Of a stretch of 6,203 bases of DNA, positions 1 through 4,837 are shown one piece after another. The position numbers and the translations under genes were made by a program. How positions within the stretch are numbered: position 1 is the first letter of the stretch; every line of letters begins with the position of its first letter. This DNA is from Deltaproteobacteria bacterium (GTDB taxonomy: Bacteria > Desulfobacterota > Binatia > UBA9968 > CAXXLF01): the NCBI GenBank assembly GCA_022571535.1, contig JACZXR010000160.1:1-6203 (forward strand), in the 5' to 3' direction. The notes under the pieces were generated by a model. That model ran no database searches. It had not been told where the DNA came from and saw only the letters and a program-made list of their open reading frames with translations.

Positions 1-127
1 GTTTCAAGCATGAATCAGCAACTCACCTTTAGTGTAGTTGTAGTCCAACGATCAAAATGCCGGCAACTAGTGTCCTAAGCCGCTCAACACCAGAAACGCC
101 TCGATTATTATTTCGGATCGGGGTTAA

Positions 128-1699
128 CTAACGGGAGGCGGGCTGATCGAGTGCTTCGCCCCACCGGGAGAGAAAAGCTGTGATAAATCCATGTTCGTTG
201 GCCGACTCCGCGGCCAGCGGGGCTAGTGCCATCGCTACTGCCAGGACGATATGATACCCGATGGAGCGGGAGGCCAGTGCCCGGCGGTAAGCCGGATGGG
301 AGCGGTTGACCCAGACGGTGGATTCCACCAAGCGCCCGAGCTGCAAGTCGTCAGGACGGTCTTCAAACTGGATATCGAGCCCGTAGTGCGCAGGCTTTCG
401 CGCGCGGCCTTTGCCCGGTAATTGCAGGTTGTGGTCCGGAGTTGAAAAAGCATGGGCCGGTCCGGCATCTCTCGGCTCTTCGCCGGTTGGCTGTTCAACC
501 GGCGCTTTCGTTGCCTCCTCCGTGTTCTTGTCCGCCTCCGCCTGTACTATGACGGACGCTGTTACGGGCGCGCGCGGATCCGTGACTCTCCCGCTCGATC
601 CGAGAGGAAGTTTTTTTTGGCCGCCGGAGTGCTGCTCCACGAGGGAAGTCAGTAGTGGAAACTCAGTGGCAAGCTCTTCGAGGACGCGCACCAAATCCTT
701 CTGCAAGGGGCGAACTTCCTTTGGACGCTGATATTCCTTCGATTCTCGCGCATCACCCCAGGCGGCGAGCTGTTTCGACACCGCTTCCTGAATGGCTTTG
801 CGGAAAGCAAGGTAGGCGCTGCCGCGCGCCCCAACGCGAATAAAATCTCCTTTGTTGAGGGTCAAACAAGCCGCCAATTCCGGCACCTCGATCAAGCCAC
901 CCACCGCTTCCGGATCCGAGGGCGTAAGCCCGAGCCAATCCCACCCCCTGCGAATCACTTTGCCGTAAGTGCTGATCGAAAGGCCGCGCCGTTCTTCAGG
1001 GATAGCGAACTTTTCACGGATCATATAGCCGAAAGCCGAAGGCTTGCGTTTGCGCATCAAGCGAATTTCCAACGGCCCCTGGTTCGGAGCCTCCCAACGC
1101 TGTTTCTCTAAGCGGCGGCCGTTGACGTAGATCGCGATACTCTTGGGATAATGGGCGGCGAGAAATTCATCAAAGGTTGGATCGAGCAAAGGCTGATAAT
1201 GGCGGCGTATGCTCGCTTCGAGAAAACCAGGGTCCAGTAAGGGAGACAGCGTGTTGTGAACTTTGAGGCGGACAGCCGTCCCCTGTTCGAGTGTCATGCC
1301 AGGAGGCGGGACCCACTTCCAAGGCGCCCGATGGCGTGACGCCATGCGCCAGGAAGTCGCGACATGGCTTTTCCCCCGCTGTGTCTCAGTCAATACCTCC
1401 TCGCAAACCAAAAGCCCAAGCTTGATGCCGATGCCGGCAAAGCCGATGCCCTGACCGCGCGTTTTCGTGCTGGCGGCGATATCGTGGTAGCGCGCCAACT
1501 CTCGACGGCGCATCCCGGAGCCATTGTCCACCGTTGTCAGGGTACTAAGCGCCGGGTCAGATTCGAAGGTGATCTGCGAGGCACCCGAATCCAGAGCATT
1601 GGCAACGATCTCTGTGAGAATGGTCTCCTCAATGGAACCCGGATAAGCGTCGCGTAAGTCCTCCAGAAGGTGCAGCAGATCGACTCGGGTTTCACCCAT
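128..1699 (-). CDS. GHKL (HSP90/gyrase B/MutL-type) ATPase with MORC-like architecture, function unknown
   Basis: Encodes 523 residues. The N-terminal third is a Bergerat-fold ATPase with all the expected boxes. The N box is around residues 30-38 (EIVANALDS, candidate catalytic Glu30 and Mg-binding Asn34). The G1 box is DNGSGM at 58-63 and the glycine-rich ATP lid is GIGFAGIGIKLG at 84-95. Residues about 180-315 look like the S5-like transducer domain that follows the ATPase in MutL, gyrase B and MORC proteins; LNKGDF at 281-286 may supply the usual ATP-contacting lysine. Residues about 355-430 are a Pro/Glu/Ala-rich, probably disordered linker. A C-terminal block (about 435-495, with WVNRSHPAYRRA at 463-474) looks folded, but I cannot name it. 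No signal peptide or membrane segment is visible, so it is likely cytosolic. An in-frame TAG lies two codons upstream of this ATG, so the start cannot be earlier. No partner gene (nuclease, methylase, helicase) is adjacent. The family and ATPase call is firm; a role in DNA transactions or phage defence is only inference from MORC-like relatives. Confidence 0.9.
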   Translation of the reverse strand: MGETRVDLLHLLEDLRDAYPGSIEETILTEIVANALDSGASQITFESDPALSTLTTVDNGSGMRRRELARYHDIAASTKTRGQGIGFAGIGIKLGLLVCEEVLTETQRGKSHVATSWRMASRHRAPWKWVPPPGMTLEQGTAVRLKVHNTLSPLLDPGFLEASIRRHYQPLLDPTFDEFLAAHYPKSIAIYVNGRRLEKQRWEAPNQGPLEIRLMRKRKPSAFGYMIREKFAIPEERRGLSISTYGKVIRRGWDWLGLTPSDPEAVGGLIEVPELAACLTLNKGDFIRVGARGSAYLAFRKAIQEAVSKQLAAWGDARESKEYQRPKEVRPLQKDLVRVLEELATEFPLLTSLVEQHSGGQKKLPLGSSGRVTDPRAPVTASVIVQAEADKNTEEATKAPVEQPTGEEPRDAGPAHAFSTPDHNLQLPGKGRARKPAHYGLDIQFEDRPDDLQLGRLVESTVWVNRSHPAYRRALASRSIGYHIVLAVAMALAPLAAESANEHGFITAFLSRWGEALDQPASR

Positions 1700-1719
1700 C
1701 TCCTAATAATGTCCCTCCT
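1700..1719 (-). promoter_or_regulatory. Two purine-rich ribosome-binding candidates before the GHKL ATPase
   Basis: On the minus strand AGGAGGG (1719-1713) lies 13 bases before the ATG, and a second AGGAG (1704-1700) directly abuts it. The first is strong but further away than usual; the second is too close to work for this ATG. An in-frame TAG at 1705-1703 rules out an earlier start. Either the distant site is used or translation starts a few codons inside the reading frame at a non-ATG codon. Confidence 0.45.
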
Positions 1720-1744
1720 GATAAAAATCGCATCGTGTGTTGAG

Positions 1745-1770
1745 TTTGTCGGCGTTTGTCGGTTTGTCGG
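1745..1770. repeat. Short direct repeat, three copies of TTTGTCGG
   Basis: The octamer TTTGTCGG occurs at 1745-1752, 1755-1762 and 1763-1770. The first two copies are separated by two bases and the last two are adjacent. It lies about 45-70 bases upstream of the ATPase start codon, a position where an operator could sit. It could equally be simple slippage. No fourth copy is seen nearby. Confidence 0.6.
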
Positions 1771-1926
1771 GCTCGGGCGAAGCTATCACGTTGATGTCTA
1801 GATGAATTCATTCCATATTTAAGTGTTTTCATGGTTTAAAGTGGCATTTTTAGGGTCAAAACCACAATTATAAGGAGCCACTTACTTTCTAAACGCATAA
1901 TTTTCAGCTCTCGGGATTTAATCAAC

Positions 1927-2090
1927 CTAAATAATATCTGCATAGCCCTGCACTTTTGCTATCAAAATTGCCATTCTAAGCTCTAAATTTGGCTCATTGT
2001 AATGATATCCCAACGTAATATCAATTAGTTCGCTTGGTCCGACCCGAACCCTATTGTTTAAGTATGGATACACCTCAAGTGCCGCCGGCG
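1927..2090 (-). other. Possible decayed 3' end of an unknown gene
   Basis: On the minus strand the frame from about 2090 to the TAG at 1927 gives roughly 54 residues with a protein-like composition (for example RVRVGPSELIDITLGYHY and ending AKVQGYADII). There is no start codon or ribosome site of its own; upstream the frame only overlaps the end of the protease gene out of phase. I do not recognise the family. It may be a remnant of a gene whose 5' part was lost, or simply a chance open frame in AT-rich DNA. Confidence 0.2.
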
Positions 2091-3398
2091 TCAAGAATTC
2101 GGGGACAGGTGGGTTGGGTCCTCGCCCTTGCGAGGCAGTGACGACAAGTTGTGGCGTATGGCATGGATGCGCTCCGCTGGGCTGGGGTGGGAGTAGTGAT
2201 AGGCCGAGTACCAAGGGTGAGGGGTCAGGTTGGACAGGTTTTTGACTGTCAACTGGATCAGGGCTTCTTCTATCGGTTTTCCGTCCTTTAGCGCCTCTAC
2301 AGCAAAACGGTCGGCCTCGTATTCATGCTTGCGGGATATAAAGTTGAGTAGGGGGTTCAGATAAAAGGTAAAGGGACCCGAAAGCAGGGCAAAGAGGACC
2401 AGTGCCCCGTAGGCGCTCGGCCTTTCCAAGCCAAAGGTCAGGAACAGTGGCTCATATTCCAAAAGCAGGCCCAGAATGTAGAGGCCCAGCAAAAGTAGGA
2501 CAGCACTCACGACCAGCATCCTCCGGACGTGTTTCATCTTATAGTGACCCATCTCGTGCGCCAAAACGGCTAGTAACTGTTCGGTGGTAAGGTGCTTTAA
2601 AAGCGTGTCGAAGAGAACAATCCTTTTTACCTTCCCCATTCCGGTGAAATAGGCATTGGAGTGGCTGGAGCGCCTCGAACCGTCCATGGTGAAGATCCCG
2701 CTGGTTTTTAGTCCTACCTGATGGGCTAACGCTGAGATCTGTTCGGTCAGTTTATCTTCTTTTAGAGGCTCGAATTTATTGAACAACGGCGCGATGATCG
2801 TAGGATAGGCGATCATGATTAGGAATTGAAAGCTGAAAATAAAGAAAAAGGCCCAGGCCCACCACAAATGACCTGCAGCTTGCATCAGCCATAGCACCCC
2901 AAAGAGAAACGGGATGCCGATAAGGATTCCCAGAAGGAGGGCCTTGATCTTATCGATGAGATAGAGTTTGAGTGTTGTCTTGTTAAAGCCGAAGCGCTCT
3001 TCGATCACGAAGGTGGAGTAGAGGTCGGTGGGAAGGCCCAGGGCGGATAGCATAAATCCAGTGGCAAGGCAGAACAAAATCCCTGTGGCCTGCGTACTTG
3101 GTGGGAGTTACCCCCCGAGACTCTGTGAGTAATGTTCGAGCAGGGGCAGCACACCACCAAATAGTACGAAGAGCATTACTAGAGCGCTGTAGAGTTCGGC
3201 CCAACGCTGGAAACGACCCTTGGCCAGTGTATACGCGCCAGATTTATCAAAATCTTCTGGCCCGAGCTTGCTGCGGAACAGATCGGGGACTTCTTTGCCG
3301 GACCACTGTCGGTGGACATACGAAATATTTTTCTCGTTCAGGGTGAGCTCGATGAGAAGCTCGAGGAAGAAAAAAGTTAGAAATAAACCAGCAACCAC
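2091..3398 (-). pseudogene. Ste24-type M48 family membrane zinc metalloprotease, interrupted by an in-frame stop
   Basis: The locus spans 436 codons, the expected full length for bacterial Ste24/CAAX-protease-like M48 peptidases, but codon 97 is TAA (3110-3108). Homology runs on in the same frame on both sides, so this is a nonsense change and not a frameshift. Before the stop: two membrane segments and the family-typical KSGAYTLAKGRF. After it: another membrane segment, LPTDLYSTFVIEERFGFNKTT (ending near codon 142), the substrate-cleft motif SNAYFTG, the zinc motif HEMGH (codons 281-285, catalytic Glu), two more membrane segments, and the third zinc ligand in HEYEAD (Glu about codon 359). 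The C-terminal HPSPAERI is also typical. Known relatives are inner-membrane proteases acting on membrane or prenylated substrates and in quality control. The GTG at 3398 is the only reasonable start after an upstream in-frame TAA. A TTG at 3077 could start a truncated protein with an intact active site but without the first two membrane segments. A sequencing error is possible. Confidence 0.85.
3108..3110 (-). other. Premature TAA in the M48 protease gene
   Basis: The minus-strand reading is CTC GGG GGG TAA CTC CCA. The stop directly follows a run of six G (3116-3111). The frame is unchanged across it, and about ten further sense codons lead into recognisable Ste24 sequence. The stop falls in the poorly conserved loop between membrane segments 2 and 3. 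One substitution (for example from CAA, GAA, AAA or TAC) would explain it. Confidence 0.9.
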
Positions 3399-3499
3399 GT
3401 GTTCTATAGAAGAAAATTAGGCGAAGAGTCCAAACACAGTTCTACCCATACCAGTAGATTATTTAGGTAACCCTGCGGTTTGCCGAGGGCACAAATCCG

Positions 3500-3515
3500 A
3501 TGGGGGTTCCCCCGT
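3500..3515. repeat. GC-rich hairpin GGGGG-TT-CCCCC
   Basis: A perfect inverted repeat, GGGGG at 3502-3506 and CCCCC at 3509-3513, extended by a T-G and an A-T pair. With a four-base GTTC loop it would form a stable six-pair stem. No T-run follows on either strand, so it is not a standard terminator. Confidence 0.6.
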
Positions 3516-3570
3516 GAAGTCGCGGTCTATTATTCCGCAGGGGGGAGAAGCGGTAGCTCTTCCCTTTGAC

Positions 3571-3598
3571 CGACCACGGGGTTCAAATCTCGTGGTCG
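3571..3598. repeat. Eight-base-pair perfect hairpin with a tRNA T-loop-like sequence in its loop
   Basis: CGACCACG (3571-3578) pairs perfectly with CGTGGTCG (3591-3598), with two further inner pairs (G-T, G-C) and an eight-base loop containing TTCAAAT. The run GGTTCAAATC is a classic tRNA T-loop sequence, and a D-arm-like GAAGCGGTAGCTCTTC lies just upstream (3547-3562). However, a five-pair T stem next to a seven-base loop does not form, the gap between the two is too short for an anticodon arm, and no acceptor stem is found. No T-run follows, so it is not a terminator. Confidence 0.6.
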
Positions 3599-3788
3599 AT
3601 ATAACTTGGTTAACTTTAGTATGCTTCTCTCAGCTACGCAATCGGCTTCCCTTATCAGTGTTTTGGACTTATTTTCCGCGGTTTTTGGTCCACCTTGCCA
3701 GCTTGCACCTGAGTTTGAATGGAGGGATACTGTGTTTAAGTCTAATCTCTGATGGGATTTTCCCTTACACCGGGGAGGTCTTCCGACT

Positions 3789-3795
3789 AGGAGGT
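3789..3795 (+). promoter_or_regulatory. Shine-Dalgarno site of the CBS-domain gene
   Basis: AGGAGGT lies five bases before the ATG at 3801. It is a near-perfect anti-16S match at a normal distance and fixes this start, giving a protein that begins just before the first CBS motif. Confidence 0.85.
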
Positions 3796-3800
3796 GGCCT

Positions 3801-4661
3801 ATGTTGTCCAATAAAGTCAAAGAGATCATGATCAGGGATGTCAATACCGTCGCGGTGACGGTTAGTATATTTGACGCGATGGAAATGATGGTGGCGAAGA
3901 GGGTAGGGCGTGTGATTGTTACTGAAAAACAGGTGCCAGTGGGTATCTTCACCGAGCAGGATGTCCTGAAGCGCGTCGTCAACAAGAAATTGGATGCCAA
4001 AAAAACCAGCATTAAGAAAGTAATGACGGCTCCGATCCGTGCGGTACATGAAGAGGCGTCAATCGTCGAAGTGTTGGGAAAAATGTACAAAGGTAAATTC
4101 CGGCACTTGCTCGTCCGCGGAGATAAGAGGACGATGGTTGGGCTGGTCTCTATGCACCGCATCCTCAGGCTCGCAGTGAATCTGGGGCACGACCTCGAGG
4201 AGAACCAGACCATTGGCAAAATTATGTCCAGGAATCTCATCACGGTAGAATCCTCTCAGTCGATATACGACACCATTGAAGTCATGATTAAAAAGGACAC
4301 AGGTTGCGTCTTTGTGTTGAGCAACGGAGAGCCTAAGGGGATTTTTACCGAGCGAGACGTTTTGACACGGGTGGCTGTGAAAGATATCGACACTAGGAAG
4401 TCTTCAATCAGAGAGGTTATGACTGCCGATCCCATAACCATGGCGCACTCCTCTCTGATCGGGGATGTGTTGGCCGAAATGTACAAATGCGGATTTCGGA
4501 ATATGCCAATCCAGGGGGACGGACGGGACCTGGTCGGCTTTGTGTCCATGGGGGACGTCTTGAAGTACGCTAAGGCATTGGATGTGGATGAAAGTGTACG
4601 AAAGGCATGGAAGGAAATAGAAGAACACTGGGAGTCCGAGGAACACTATACCCCGGGATAA
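3801..4661 (+). CDS. Stand-alone protein with four CBS motifs (two Bateman modules)
   Basis: Encodes 286 residues consisting almost entirely of CBS motifs: about 7-60, 72-125, 139-192 and 203-256. The two halves are an internal duplication offset by exactly 132 residues: GIFTEQDVL (48-56) matches GIFTERDVL (180-188), and VGLVSM (113-118) matches VGFVSM (245-250). CBS pairs bind adenine nucleotides (AMP, ADP, ATP, SAM) and act as energy or ligand sensors; the GIFTE-x-D segments contain the acidic residue that in this family contacts ribose. No enzyme, channel or DNA-binding domain is attached, so it probably acts on a partner protein. The charged tail (about 262-286, rich in Glu and Trp) is not part of a CBS motif. 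There is no signal peptide or membrane segment, so it is likely cytosolic. The next gene in the same direction encodes a 2-oxoacid oxidoreductase subunit 176 bases on; a regulatory link is possible but unproven. Domain identity is certain, ligand and partner are not. Confidence 0.95.
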   Translation: MLSNKVKEIMIRDVNTVAVTVSIFDAMEMMVAKRVGRVIVTEKQVPVGIFTEQDVLKRVVNKKLDAKKTSIKKVMTAPIRAVHEEASIVEVLGKMYKGKFRHLLVRGDKRTMVGLVSMHRILRLAVNLGHDLEENQTIGKIMSRNLITVESSQSIYDTIEVMIKKDTGCVFVLSNGEPKGIFTERDVLTRVAVKDIDTRKSSIREVMTADPITMAHSSLIGDVLAEMYKCGFRNMPIQGDGRDLVGFVSMGDVLKYAKALDVDESVRKAWKEIEEHWESEEHYTPG

Positions 4662-4700
4662 CGCTCATCCCGCATTATCATTAGTTATTTCTTTTTTCTT
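4654..4700 (+). terminator. Weak terminator candidate after the CBS gene
   Basis: CGGGAT (4654-4659) pairs with ATCCCG (4667-4672) across a seven-base loop, and the stem includes the stop codon. A T-rich stretch follows, but only from about 4685, some 12 bases after the stem. That is too far for a standard intrinsic terminator, so partial read-through into the next gene is possible. Confidence 0.3.
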
Positions 4701-4752
4701 AACCTCAAGGGATCGCTGGTGATAGAGAGAGGATGAATCGAAGCGGAGGAGT

Positions 4753-4781
4753 CTAACAGCCTTGTTTTTTTGACTTATTAT
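4753..4781 (+). promoter_or_regulatory. Candidate sigma-70 promoter for the oxidoreductase gene
   Basis: CTAACA (4753-4758, four of six consensus matches) is followed after 17 bases by TATTAT (4776-4781, five of six). It lies about 57 bases upstream of the start codon in an AT-rich stretch. It would let the oxidoreductase gene be transcribed separately from the CBS gene. Such matches also arise by chance in AT-rich DNA. Confidence 0.35.
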
Positions 4782-4825
4782 GTTAATTTGAATCACTGCT
4801 TAAGCGTAGAAAATACCTCATCATC

Positions 4826-4830
4826 GGGAG
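4826..4830 (+). promoter_or_regulatory. Ribosome-binding site of the oxidoreductase gene
   Basis: GGGAG lies seven bases before the ATG at 4838, at a normal distance. It supports this start, and the coding homology begins a few residues later. Confidence 0.7.
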
Positions 4831-4837
4831 TCTACGA

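Larger units (their letters stand above)
1700..2090. other. AT-rich intergenic region between the GHKL ATPase and the M48 protease gene
   Basis: These 391 bases contain no convincing complete gene. Bases 1801-1920 are 33% GC, against about 50% in the protease gene and 65% in a sampled part of the ATPase gene (481-600). Contents: three copies of TTTGTCGG near 1745-1770; a 10-base palindrome ATGAATTCAT at 1802-1811; a 7-base inverted repeat (AAGTGGC 1839-1845, GCCACTT 1877-1883); and a 3' minus-strand stretch (2090-1927) that reads like a decayed protein end. The promoter of the ATPase gene should lie here, but no clear -35/-10 pair stands out. Confidence 0.6.
3399..3800. other. Divergent intergenic region with several hairpins
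   Basis: These 402 bases separate the minus-strand protease from the plus-strand CBS gene and hold no supportable gene. The left half contains two strong inverted repeats (3500-3515 and 3571-3598) and a weaker one (GCGG 3522-3525 with CCGC 3535-3538), so a structured RNA or leader is possible. The right half is less structured. A weak promoter for the CBS gene can be proposed: TTGCAC (3703-3708), 17 bases, GATACT (3726-3731), with three and four matches to the sigma-70 consensus. I could not match the region to a riboswitch class I know. Confidence 0.5.

Noticed and set aside
1..30. A possible minus-strand gene start at the left edge (ATG at 11-9, AAAGGTGAG about 10 bases before it).
   Set aside because: Only three codons are inside the window, so nothing can be tested.
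1839..1883. A small transposable element bounded by AAGTGGC/GCCACTT.
   Set aside because: The inverted repeats are only seven bases, with no target duplication and no second copy in the window.
3108..3116. A frameshift at the G6 run in the protease gene.
   Set aside because: Homology continues in the same frame on both sides, so two compensating indels would be needed. A single substitution is simpler.
3540..3602. A tRNA gene, suggested by GGTTCAAATC and a D-arm-like hairpin.
   Set aside because: The T stem does not pair next to a seven-base loop, only about 19 bases separate the D-arm-like stem from the T-loop, and no seven-pair acceptor stem can be drawn.
3681..3708. A sigma-54 promoter upstream of the CBS gene (TTGG and TTGC elements).
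   Set aside because: The required spacing of ten bases between GG and GC is not met by any pair.
3831..3840. A 10-base region around GATCATGATC in the CBS gene as a regulatory palindrome.
   Set aside because: It lies inside conserved coding sequence and is explained by the codons; palindromes of this length occur by chance.
3530..4243. A 237-codon open frame on the minus strand across the CBS gene.
   Set aside because: It is the antisense shadow of the CBS gene. Its translation has no recognisable domain, whereas the plus-strand frame is unmistakable.
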